NCBI GenBank assembly: GCA_023434265.1
Contig: JAEYTA010000008.1
Span: 1-8,301, forward strand
Length of the DNA stretch: 8,301 bases
Direction of reading: 5' to 3'
Origin: Pseudomonadota bacterium
GTDB lineage: Bacteria > Pseudomonadota > Alphaproteobacteria > Caulobacterales > Caulobacteraceae
The stretch's first letter is position 1. Each line of letters begins with the position of its first letter. A program made the translations under genes and the position numbers. Of the stretch, positions 1 through 6,424 are shown in pieces. The notes below the pieces were generated by a model, which was not told the DNA's origin, made no database searches, and saw only the letters and a list, made by a program, of their open reading frames with translations.

Positions 1-323
1 GCCAGGGCGAGCGGGTCTTCCGCAGCGAGGGCGGCCGGCCGTGCCGGACTGGCGACGCCGAGCAGCAGGGCCGCGGTCAGCTCGGCCGCCTCGGGGGAAG
101 GCCGCCCCAGTCTGGCCACCCAGGCCGCCGCCGCCTCGGCCAGCGGGTCGTCGCCGGCGCACGGCAGAGCCTCGTCGGCCGCCCAGTCCAGCCAGGCGTC
201 GATCTGCGCGTCGGTCCAGTCGGTCGGCGCCCGTACCGACGCCATCGCCGTGCCGCGCTCGATCTCGCGCGCCGGGCGCGGCGTGTCCTGGAGCAGGGCG
301 GCGAGGCGGATAGGCTGGCGCAT
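1..323 (-). CDS. Unidentified protein, N-terminal part only (runs off left edge)
   Basis: An open frame on the minus strand starts with ATG at 323 and stays open for 107 codons to the window edge, so only the N-terminus is visible. Coding character is supported by G/C-ending codons almost throughout and by a normal protein composition (MRQPIRLAALLQDTPRPARE...). Residues 35-50 include TDWTDAQIDAWLDWA, a Trp-rich amphipathic segment; the rest is Ala-rich helix. A second possible start is the ATG at 245 (codon 27), and neither start has a strong Shine-Dalgarno. I do not recognise a catalytic motif. From memory of alphaproteobacterial gene order, an adenosylcobalamin-dependent ribonucleotide reductase (NrdJ/TSCPD-type) can sit beside the NDUFA12 gene, and this could be its N-terminus. 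That is a guess from context, not from sequence. It is divergent from the NDUFA12 gene. Confidence 0.6.
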   Translation of the reverse strand, partial: MRQPIRLAALLQDTPRPAREIERGTAMASVRAPTDWTDAQIDAWLDWAADEALPCAGDDPLAEAAAAWVARLGRPSPEAAELTAALLLGVASPARPAALAAEDPLAL

Positions 324-530
324 GCAGGCGTCTCGATGCGGCTACGCCGGCAGGGTAACGGCGTGGGCCGGGGCTCCGCAATAAATCTGGCGTGCCGAAG
401 GTCGGTTACCCCCAAGATGTTGAGGCTTTTGTCGGTCGCGCCGCGCTGGACGGACGGCATGCGGCTTTCTATGATCGCGCCGCTGTCTCCGGGAGGTTCC
501 GGACGACCCGAATCGAGTGGATTTCCCGAC
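324..530. promoter_or_regulatory. Divergent intergenic spacer between the left-edge gene and the NDUFA12 gene
   Basis: This 207-bp non-coding gap separates two divergent genes and must hold promoters for both, unless the NDUFA12 protein starts further upstream (an in-frame ATG lies at 471). Local composition is less GC-rich around 375-440 than in the genes. I could not identify convincing -35/-10 pairs, a riboswitch or a terminator in it. Confidence 0.4.
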
Positions 531-923
531 GTGCTAGGCAAGATCTTCGGTTGGTGGAACGGCGCCACCATCGGCACCCTGTTCACCATCGCCAAGCGTG
601 GCCAGCTGGTCGGGACGGACGAGTTCGGCAATCGCTATTACCTGGCCCGCGACAACACCAGCTACGACGGTCGTCGCCGTCGCTGGGTGGTCTACAACGG
701 CTATGCCGACGGCTCGAAGGTGCCGCCGGAATGGCACGGCTGGCTGCACTACACGATCGACGAACCCCCGACCGAGCGCCCGCTCCCGCGCAAGGCCTGG
801 GAGAAGGACTACGTCCCCAACCTGACCGGCACGCCGATGGCCTGGCGTCCGAAGGGCTCGCTGGCGGCCGAGGGCGTGCGCCCGGCGGCGACCGGCGACT
901 ACGAGGCGTGGCGGCCGGAATGA
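531..923 (+). CDS. NADH:ubiquinone oxidoreductase accessory subunit, NDUFA12 (17.2 kDa/B17.2) family
   Basis: A 130-residue protein with a GTG start. It matches the NDUFA12 family, an accessory subunit of respiratory complex I found in mitochondria and alphaproteobacteria and thought to help stabilise the peripheral arm. Visible family features are the N-terminal LGKIFGWWNGATIGT, GTDEFGNRYY near residue 25, the RRWVVYNG stretch, and the EWHGWLHYT-DEPP block followed by PNLTGTPMAWRPKGS. Family members usually begin MLGKIF, so the GTG at 531 is preferred over the in-frame ATG at 471, which would add a 20-residue unconserved extension. A weak GAGTGG lies about 10 nt upstream of the GTG. The stop overlaps the next start as ATGA, so this gene and the DUF2155 gene are probably translationally coupled. 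The family call is firm; the start is less so. Confidence 0.9.
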   Translation: MLGKIFGWWNGATIGTLFTIAKRGQLVGTDEFGNRYYLARDNTSYDGRRRRWVVYNGYADGSKVPPEWHGWLHYTIDEPPTERPLPRKAWEKDYVPNLTGTPMAWRPKGSLAAEGVRPAATGDYEAWRPE

Positions 924-1615
924 AGCCGCGGCGGGCGCTCCTCGTCGGCGTGATCCTCGTCGCGGCGCTCGCGGCGGGCGGCGTCGTCGCGTCCGCCCTC
1001 AACGACCTGCCCCAGGACGCCCGGCCGGTCCAGGATCCGACCGCCGATCTCAATCGCCAGCCCGCCGCCCAGCAACCGCCAGCCCCCGTCGTGACGCCGC
1101 CGCGCGAACCGGCCCCGGAGGCCGCTCCCGCTCCCGTCGTTCCCATCCCGATCACGCCGCCGACCGCGCCCGTCATCGTCGTGCCCGGGCCGGACGATCT
1201 CGCCGGGACGGAGACCGAGGAAGCCGAGGAGGTCGAGGAAAAGGCCGACCCGGAGCCGGTCCAGGTCGAGGAGCCGGCGGAACCGGCCCGTCGCCAGCGC
1301 GGACGTGTCGCCATCGTGGAGGCGGTGGACAAGATCACCGCGCAGACCATGCGTTTCGCGGTCGAAGTGGGCGGCCGGCCTGTGCGCTTCGCCGACTCCC
1401 TGATCGTCACCGCCCGGGCCTGCGAGGTTTCGACGCCGGACGAACTGGTCCCGGATTCGATCGCCTATCTGGAGTTCAGCATCCAGCCCCGCGGCCTGCT
1501 GCAGTCGTCGGGACCGCGGGAGATCTTTCGCGGCTGGATGTTCGCCTCGTCGCCCGGCGTCAACGGGCTGCAGCATCCGATCTACGACGCCTGGGTCGTC
1601 GGCTGCAGGGCGTAG
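920..1615 (+). CDS. DUF2155 domain-containing envelope protein
   Basis: A 231-residue protein whose ATG overlaps the NDUFA12 stop (ATGA). Residues 4-27 are a hydrophobic stretch after a KPRR positive cluster, giving a signal peptide or N-terminal anchor and so export to the periplasm. Residues about 48-90 are Pro/Ala-rich and 97-125 are strongly acidic (Glu-rich), together forming a long disordered linker. The C-terminal domain (about 128-231) is DUF2155: it carries the hallmark block IFRGWMFASSPGVNGLQHP at 202-220 and ends in YDAWVVGC. Two cysteines, C168 (ARACEV) and C229, flank the domain and could form a disulfide in the periplasm (inference). The biochemical function of DUF2155 is unknown. 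Its recurrent position beside NDUFA12 and aat in alphaproteobacteria suggests conserved synteny rather than a proven shared task. The last 34 bp overlap the 3' end of aat on the other strand. Confidence 0.88.
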   Translation: MKPRRALLVGVILVAALAAGGVVASALNDLPQDARPVQDPTADLNRQPAAQQPPAPVVTPPREPAPEAAPAPVVPIPITPPTAPVIVVPGPDDLAGTETEEAEEVEEKADPEPVQVEEPAEPARRQRGRVAIVEAVDKITAQTMRFAVEVGGRPVRFADSLIVTARACEVSTPDELVPDSIAYLEFSIQPRGLLQSSGPREIFRGWMFASSPGVNGLQHPIYDAWVVGCRA

Positions 1616-2277
1616 GCGACCGCCTCGTCCCCGCTCATCGGCGCTGACAGGCCGGCTGGATCGGCCGCCGCGGCCCGCGCGGTGCGGAGTCGGCGCAGGT
1701 AGACCGCCTGCGGAATCTCCTCCGCCCCGAACTGGCGCAGGTGCTCGGTCATGAACTGCGCGTCCAGCAGCCGCCATCCACCGCGCTTCAGCCGCGCCAC
1801 GAGATGCACCAGCGCGACCTTCGAAGCGTCGCGCGCGCGGCTGAACATGCTCTCGCCGAAGAAGGCCCCGCCGAGCGTGACGCCATAAAGACCGCCGACA
1901 AGCCGCTCCGCGTCCCAGCATTCGATGGAATGGGCGCAGCCCCGCGCGTGCAACTCGCCGTAAAGCCGTCGGATGGGATCGTTGATCCAGCTGTCCTCGC
2001 GTCCCGGCGCGGCGGCGGCGCAGGCCTCCACCACCGCGTCGAAGGCGGTGCTCACCCGGACCTCGAACGGTTCCGAGCGAACCGTGCGCCGCAATCGGCT
2101 CGGGATGTTGAAGCCGTCGAGCGGCAGAACTCCGCGCTGGTCGGGCTCGACGAGGAAGACGCGCGGGTCGTCGCGCGCCTCGCCCATGGGGAAGACGCCG
2201 GTCGCGTAGCAGCGAAGCAGTTCGTCCGGGCCGAACCGACCGAAGGGGAAGCTGGCGCTGAAGCCGGGCTCCTCCAC
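1582..2277 (-). CDS. aat: Leucyl/phenylalanyl-tRNA-protein transferase
   Basis: A 231-residue Aat. It moves Leu or Phe from charged tRNA onto proteins with N-terminal Arg or Lys, marking them for ClpS/ClpAP degradation (bacterial N-degron pathway, cytosol). Family landmarks are LLRCYATGVFPMGEARDDP (21-38), SWINDPI (96-102), the acyl-transfer site block GGAFFGESMFS (136-146), ASKVALVHLVARL (151-163) and LLDAQFMTEHLRQFGAEEIP (170-189). Asp172 matches the conserved Asp of the E. coli LIDCQ segment. The start is taken as the GTG at 2277, 5 nt after the accC stop, because upstream residues in the same frame lie within accC and look like Arg-rich shadow sequence. No good Shine-Dalgarno is seen, so translation may be coupled to accC. 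The length fits the shorter alphaproteobacterial form, which lacks the E. coli-type N-terminal extension. It is the last gene of the aroQ-accB-accC-aat operon. Confidence 0.93.
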   Translation of the reverse strand: MEEPGFSASFPFGRFGPDELLRCYATGVFPMGEARDDPRVFLVEPDQRGVLPLDGFNIPSRLRRTVRSEPFEVRVSTAFDAVVEACAAAAPGREDSWINDPIRRLYGELHARGCAHSIECWDAERLVGGLYGVTLGGAFFGESMFSRARDASKVALVHLVARLKRGGWRLLDAQFMTEHLRQFGAEEIPQAVYLRRLRTARAAAADPAGLSAPMSGDEAVAYALQPTTQAS

Positions 2278-2282
2278 AGCCG

Positions 2283-3635
<1,353 letters not shown>

Positions 3636-3639
3636 GGGC

Positions 3640-4155
3640 TCAGGCCTCGAGCAGGACGAGCGGTTCGCCGAACTCGACGGGCTGGGCGTCGCCGACGAGC
3701 ACCTCCTTCACCACGCCGTCGCGCGGAGCCTGGATCGGATTCATCGTCTTCATGGCCTCGACGATGAGCAGGGTCTGTCCCTTCTTCACCTTGTCGCCCG
3801 GCTGCACGAAAGGCGGGGCCTCGGGCGAGGGCTGCAGGTAGGCGGTGCCGACCATCGGCGACTTCACCTCCTCGCCGGCCCGGGCGACGATCGTCGCCGG
3901 GTCGGACGGCATGGCCGCGGCGGCGGCCGCGGGCGCGGCGGCCGGCGGGGCCGGGGCGTGGGGCGCGGGAGCGGCGTACTGCACCGGGGCGGCGGCCACG
4001 GTCACCTCGCGCTTCACCTTGATCTTGAGATCGTCCTTCTCGACCTCGATCTCGGTCAGGTCGGTCTCATTCAAAATGTCGGCCAGCCGGCGCACCAGCT
4101 CGGCGTCGATGCCGCTGTCGTTCTTCAGCTTGGGGGCGGTCTTCGGATCGGCCAT
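3640..4155 (-). CDS. accB: Acetyl-CoA carboxylase, biotin carboxyl carrier protein
   Basis: A 171-residue BCCP subunit that carries biotin between biotin carboxylase (AccC) and carboxyltransferase (AccA/AccD). The N-terminal part (about 16-50, IDAELVRRLADILNETDLTEIEVEKDDLKIKVKRE) is the conserved AccB head. Residues 53-85 are an Ala/Pro-rich flexible linker. The C-terminal biotinyl domain (about 95-171) contains SPMVGTAY and the biotinylation motif EAMKTMNPI, with K136 as the biotin attachment site. The residue after the Lys is Thr rather than the Met of E. coli; I believe this is common in alphaproteobacteria. The start is the ATG at 4155, matching the family start MADPK-, with a purine-rich AAGAAG a few bases upstream. 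It lies 19 nt after aroQ and 4 nt before accC. The cognate biotin ligase is not in the window. Confidence 0.97.
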   Translation of the reverse strand: MADPKTAPKLKNDSGIDAELVRRLADILNETDLTEIEVEKDDLKIKVKREVTVAAAPVQYAAPAPHAPAPPAAAPAAAAAAMPSDPATIVARAGEEVKSPMVGTAYLQPSPEAPPFVQPGDKVKKGQTLLIVEAMKTMNPIQAPRDGVVKEVLVGDAQPVEFGEPLVLLEA

Positions 4156-4174
4156 CGGAGCTTCTTGTCCCTGT

Positions 4175-4642
4175 CTAAACCGAACGGTCCGCGGACCGGC
4201 TGCGTTCCTGCGCCAGCCCGAGGGCGGCCTGGACCGCCAGTTCGTAACCCAACGGGCCGAAGCCCGAAACCACGCCGGCGGCGACCGCCGACACATAGGA
4301 GCGATGCCGGAAGCGCTCGCGCGCCGCCGGATTGGAGAGGTGGCACTCGACGATCGGGATCGACAGCGTCCTCAACGCGTCGAGCAGCGCCACCGAGGTG
4401 TGGCCGTAGCCGGCCGGGTTGATCACCAGGGCGTCGGCCTTGCCACGCGCTTCCTGGACCCAATCTATGAGTTCACCCTCGTGGTTGCTCTGCCGGAACA
4501 CCACGGTCGCGCCGCCGGCCGCGCGCTCGCAGCGCGCCTGCACGTCGGCCAGCGTCTCGCGGCCGTAGACCTCGGGCTCGCGTTGGCCCAGCAGGTTGAG
4601 GTTCGGGCCGTTCAGGACGTAGAGGACGGGGCTGTCGGGCAT
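4175..4642 (-). CDS. aroQ: Type II 3-dehydroquinate dehydratase
   Basis: A 155-residue type II dehydroquinase. It dehydrates 3-dehydroquinate to 3-dehydroshikimate, step 3 of the shikimate pathway, as a cytosolic dodecamer in this family. Motifs are GPNLNLLG (12-19), the flexible-loop R21 and catalytic Y26 in QREPEVYG, FRQSNHEGELIDW (49-61), N75 and H81 (INPAGYGHTS), H101 (ECHLSN), and R108 and R112 (AARERFRHRSY). All catalytic positions known from the M. tuberculosis enzyme appear present. Small departures are Gly at position 80, where Thr is more usual, and Leu at position 87, where many members have Arg; neither is a catalytic position. The C-terminus from about 145 is Arg/Ser-rich and unconserved. 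It starts at the ATG at 4642 and is the first gene of the minus-strand operon with accB, accC and aat. It is divergent from thiS. Confidence 0.96.
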   Translation of the reverse strand: MPDSPVLYVLNGPNLNLLGQREPEVYGRETLADVQARCERAAGGATVVFRQSNHEGELIDWVQEARGKADALVINPAGYGHTSVALLDALRTLSIPIVECHLSNPAARERFRHRSYVSAVAAGVVSGFGPLGYELAVQAALGLAQERSRSADRSV

Positions 4643-4740
4643 TCGCTCGCGGAAAGTGGCGTCCGACCGGAATCGGTCCGGCCTTTTAGCTGAGGCGTGG
4701 CGGCAAGCAAGCCGCGCGCCCGGGAGATTGACGTAGCGTC
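4643..4740. promoter_or_regulatory. Divergent promoter region of the aroQ operon and thiS
   Basis: This 98-bp gap separates divergent genes. For aroQ a weak candidate promoter lies on the minus strand: TTGCTT (4710-4705), 16-bp spacer, TAAAAG (4688-4683), matching sigma-70 consensus at 3 and 4 of 6 positions. A small perfect inverted repeat, GACCG-GAAT-CGGTC (4665-4678), lies between this candidate and the aroQ start and could be an operator. For thiS only a GGGAG (4722-4726) is visible, 14 nt before the ATG. No TPP riboswitch core motifs are present. Confidence 0.35.
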
Positions 4741-4938
4741 ATGCGTATCCAGGTCAACGGCGAAACGCTGGAAACCTCCGCGACCACCGTGCTTGGGCTG
4801 GTCGAGGCGCTCGGCCTCGACATCCGCAAGGTGGCCGTGGAGCGCAATCTGGAGATCGTTCCGCGCTCGCTTCACGCCTCCACGGCGCTGGCCGAAGGCG
4901 ACCGGATCGAACTGGTCCAGTTCGTCGGCGGCGGTTGA
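4741..4938 (+). CDS. thiS: Thiamine biosynthesis sulfur carrier protein ThiS
   Basis: A 65-residue ubiquitin-like protein. ThiS is adenylated at its C-terminus and then carries a thiocarboxylate that supplies sulfur to thiazole synthase ThiG in thiamine biosynthesis. The sequence shows the family start MRIQVNGE, the central VAVERN segment (residues 31-36), the GDRIELVQFVGGG end, and the essential C-terminal Gly-Gly (64-65) exposed at the terminus. The length is normal for ThiS. The start is the ATG at 4741; no alternative upstream start is needed. Its usual neighbour thiG is not adjacent: it begins at 8123, with folE, a sigma factor and a sulfatase in between. folE follows after 72 bp. Confidence 0.95.
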   Translation: MRIQVNGETLETSATTVLGLVEALGLDIRKVAVERNLEIVPRSLHASTALAEGDRIELVQFVGGG

Positions 4939-4950
4939 TCCGCGCAGCCC

Positions 4951-4980
4951 GGGAACCTCGAGCCCGGCAGGACATCGAAT
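4951..4980 (+). promoter_or_regulatory. Candidate ECF-sigma promoter upstream of folE (copy 1 of a matched pair)
   Basis: GGGAACCTCG at 4951-4960 and GACATCGAAT at 4971-4980 match the element upstream of the sigma gene (5658-5687) at the same internal spacing. The GGAAC core is the classic -35 signature of ECF sigma promoters. The expected transcription start, around 4985, gives a leader of roughly 25 nt containing the folE ribosome site. The matched repeat and its placement are seen directly; promoter function is inferred. Confidence 0.55.
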
Positions 4981-4997
4981 GGCGACGAACCGCTGTT

Positions 4998-5003
4998 TGA
5001 GGA
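4998..5003 (+). promoter_or_regulatory. Ribosome binding site of folE
   Basis: TGAGGA with a 7-nt spacer to the ATG at 5011. It supports that start over internal ATGs of folE. Confidence 0.65.
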
Positions 5004-5010
5004 TGTCCAC

Positions 5011-5655
5011 ATGTCAGTCGCCTCCGTCTCCGCTCTTGCGCTTCAGTCCGCGCCCCACGCCGGATGCGACCAGACTGCGCAGCTTCCTTGGCGTCGGCCG
5101 AGCCGGGTCGAGGCCGAGGCCGCCGTGCGGACCCTGATCGGCTGGGCCGGCGACGATCCGCGGCGGGAGGGGCTGCGCGACACCCCGGCGCGGGTGGTGC
5201 GCGCCTACGAGGAGTGGTTCGCCGGCTACGCCCAGGAGCCGGCCGAAATCCTTGAGCGGACCTTCGGCGAGGTGGCGGGGTACGACGAGCTGGTGCTGCT
5301 GCGCGACATCCCGGTGGAGTCGGTGTGCGAGCACCATATGGCGGCGATCCGCGGCGTGGCGCATGTCGCCTACCTGCCGTCGGAGCGGGTGGTGGGCATC
5401 TCCAAGCTGGCGCGGCTGGTCGACGCCTACGGGCGGCGGCTGCAGATCCAGGAGCGGCTGACCGCCGAGATCGCCGAGACGCTGCACCGGACGCTGCGGC
5501 CGCGCGGCGTGGCCGTGGTGGTCGAGGCGAACCACGAATGCATGTCGTCGCGCGGGGTGCGAAAGCACGGGGCCTCGCTGACCACGCGCCGCTTCACCGG
5601 CGTGTTCGAGGAGCCCGAGCGGCGCCGCGAGGTGCTGGCGGCGCTGGCGGGCTGA
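5011..5655 (+). CDS. folE: GTP cyclohydrolase I
   Basis: A 214-residue FolE1-type enzyme. It converts GTP to 7,8-dihydroneopterin triphosphate, the first step to tetrahydrofolate and other pterins; cytosolic, Zn-dependent and homodecameric in this family. The first 30 or so residues are a poorly conserved extension. Then come DTPARVVRAYEEWFAGY (57-73), the Zn/catalytic block SVCEHHMAAI (104-113; C106 as Zn ligand, H108 and H109), GISKLARLVDAYGRRLQIQERLT (129-151; S131, K132, R135 and E148 as GTP contacts) and HECMSSRG (175-182; C177 as Zn ligand). Compared with common alphaproteobacterial FolE, CEHHMxPIxG(K/R)AH reads CEHHMAAIRGVAH, so a usual Pro and a usual basic residue are replaced. It may be a second, specialised copy (inference). 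It is followed after 54 bp by the sigma factor gene, and both are preceded by the same promoter-like element. Confidence 0.95.
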   Translation: MSVASVSALALQSAPHAGCDQTAQLPWRRPSRVEAEAAVRTLIGWAGDDPRREGLRDTPARVVRAYEEWFAGYAQEPAEILERTFGEVAGYDELVLLRDIPVESVCEHHMAAIRGVAHVAYLPSERVVGISKLARLVDAYGRRLQIQERLTAEIAETLHRTLRPRGVAVVVEANHECMSSRGVRKHGASLTTRRFTGVFEEPERRREVLAALAG

Positions 5656-5657
5656 GC

Positions 5658-5687
5658 GGGAACCTTGCCAGCGCGTCGGCATCCAAC
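5658..5687 (+). promoter_or_regulatory. Candidate ECF-sigma promoter upstream of the sigma factor gene (copy 2 of a matched pair)
   Basis: GGGAACCTTG at 5658-5667 and GGCATCCAAC at 5678-5687 repeat the element at 4951-4980, with 16 identical bases at fixed offsets. It begins 3 bp after the folE stop and lies 52 bp before the sigma start codon. This fits an autoregulatory promoter of the downstream ECF sigma gene. Function is inferred. Confidence 0.55.
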
Positions 5688-5699
5688 CGATGATGAGAC

Positions 5700-5704
5700 A
5701 GGAG
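5700..5704 (+). promoter_or_regulatory. Ribosome binding site deciding the sigma factor start
   Basis: AGGAG with a 5-nt spacer to the ATG at 5710. It makes that ATG the likely start rather than the in-frame TTG at 5665, which lies inside the candidate promoter and has no ribosome site. Confidence 0.75.
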
Positions 5705-5709
5705 CAGAG

Positions 5710-6420
5710 ATGGCGGGACTGAAGCGACAGACGATCGACGCCATGGACGAGGCGGAGCTGGTCCGGCTGGCCCAGGCGGGCGACGGCGACGCCTTCCGCG
5801 TCATCATGCAGCGCGGCAACCAGCGTCTGTTCCGGGTGGCGCGCGGCGTGGTGCGCGACGACGCCGAGGCCGAGGACGTGCTGCAGGAAGCCTGGGTCAG
5901 GGCCTTCGCGGCGATCGGAAGCTTCCGGGCCGAGGCGGGGATCATGACCTGGCTGACCCGGATCGTGCTCAACGAGGCCCGCGGGCGGCTGCGTCGCCGT
6001 CGGCCGACGGTGGAGCTGGAGGCGGTCGAGGCCGCGCAGATGGAGGCCGGCCAGGTGATCCGCTTTCCCGGGGCCTTCGGCTCCGCCAGCCCCGAGGCCG
6101 ACGCGGCCCGGGCCCAGATCCGCGGCCTGATCGAACAGGCGGTGGACGAGCTGCCGGACGCCTTCCGCATGGTCTTCATCCTGCGCGACATCGAGGAGTG
6201 CAGCATCGAGGAGACTGCGGCCACGCTCGGGATCAAGCCGGAGACGGTGAAGACCCGGCTGCACCGGGCGCGGCGGCTGCTGCGCGAGGCGCTGGACGCG
6301 CGGCTGGCCGCGGCCACGGCCGGGGCCTTCCCCTTCCTCGGACCGCGCTGCGAGCGGATCGCCGGCGCGGTGCTCGCCCGGCTGGAGGCGGAAGGGCGGA
6401 TCGTCCGTCCGTCCGCCTGA
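5710..6420 (+). CDS. RNA polymerase sigma factor, ECF (extracytoplasmic function) family
   Basis: A 236-residue two-domain ECF sigma factor that directs RNA polymerase to specific promoters. Region 2 spans about 37-95: NQRLFRVARGVVRDDAEAEDV followed by LQEAWVRAF, the core-binding and -10 recognition part, and then MTWLTRIVLNEARGRLRRRRP. A linker runs from 100 to 138. Region 4 (about 139-195) has LPDAFRMVFILRDIEECSIEE and the -35-binding helix-turn-helix ATLGIKPETVKTRLHRARRLL. A C-terminal tail of about 40 residues ends in FPFLGPRCERIAGAVLARLE, with one Cys (C214); similar FPF-x-C tails occur in one group of alphaproteobacterial ECF factors. No anti-sigma or zinc-binding anti-sigma gene follows; the next gene is convergent and begins 4 bp after the stop. 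The stimulus is unknown. Matching elements before folE and before this gene suggest it controls both. Confidence 0.93.
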   Translation: MAGLKRQTIDAMDEAELVRLAQAGDGDAFRVIMQRGNQRLFRVARGVVRDDAEAEDVLQEAWVRAFAAIGSFRAEAGIMTWLTRIVLNEARGRLRRRRPTVELEAVEAAQMEAGQVIRFPGAFGSASPEADAARAQIRGLIEQAVDELPDAFRMVFILRDIEECSIEETAATLGIKPETVKTRLHRARRLLREALDARLAAATAGAFPFLGPRCERIAGAVLARLEAEGRIVRPSA

Positions 6421-6424
6421 GCCG

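Noticed and set aside
495..500. A third GGAACC on the minus strand upstream of the left-edge gene, as another copy of the sigma-target promoter.
   Set aside because: The downstream ATCSAAY half is not at the required spacing; only the hexamer matches.
324..530. Possible cobalamin riboswitch on the minus strand before the left-edge gene, because GAGACGCCTGC just before the ATG vaguely resembles the B12 box.
   Set aside because: The full B12 box (AGCCAGGAGACCTGCC) and the other conserved core blocks are absent; the partial match is poor.
3918..4000. GCC/GGC-rich low-complexity stretch as a repeat element.
   Set aside because: It encodes the Ala/Pro linker between the AccB head and biotinyl domain, a normal family feature.
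4729..4734. TTGACG as a -35 hexamer for thiS.
   Set aside because: It lies only 6 bp before the thiS ATG, too close to act as a -35 for that gene.
4643..4740. TPP riboswitch upstream of thiS (and in 7979-8122 upstream of thiG).
   Set aside because: Neither the CTGAGA block nor the ACCTGATCTGG-like block of the THI element is present in either spacer.
4949..4967. CCGGG-AACCTCGAG-CCCGG inverted repeat after thiS as an intrinsic terminator.
   Set aside because: It has only a 5-bp stem and no T run. It overlaps the GGGAACC element, which is better explained as a promoter half.
4970..5008. 7-bp inverted repeat GGACATC (4970-4976) / GATGTCC (5002-5008) around the folE ribosome site as a translational hairpin.
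   Set aside because: If the candidate promoter is right, the left arm lies at the -10 region and is not transcribed. A 25-bp gap and 7-bp arms are within chance expectation.
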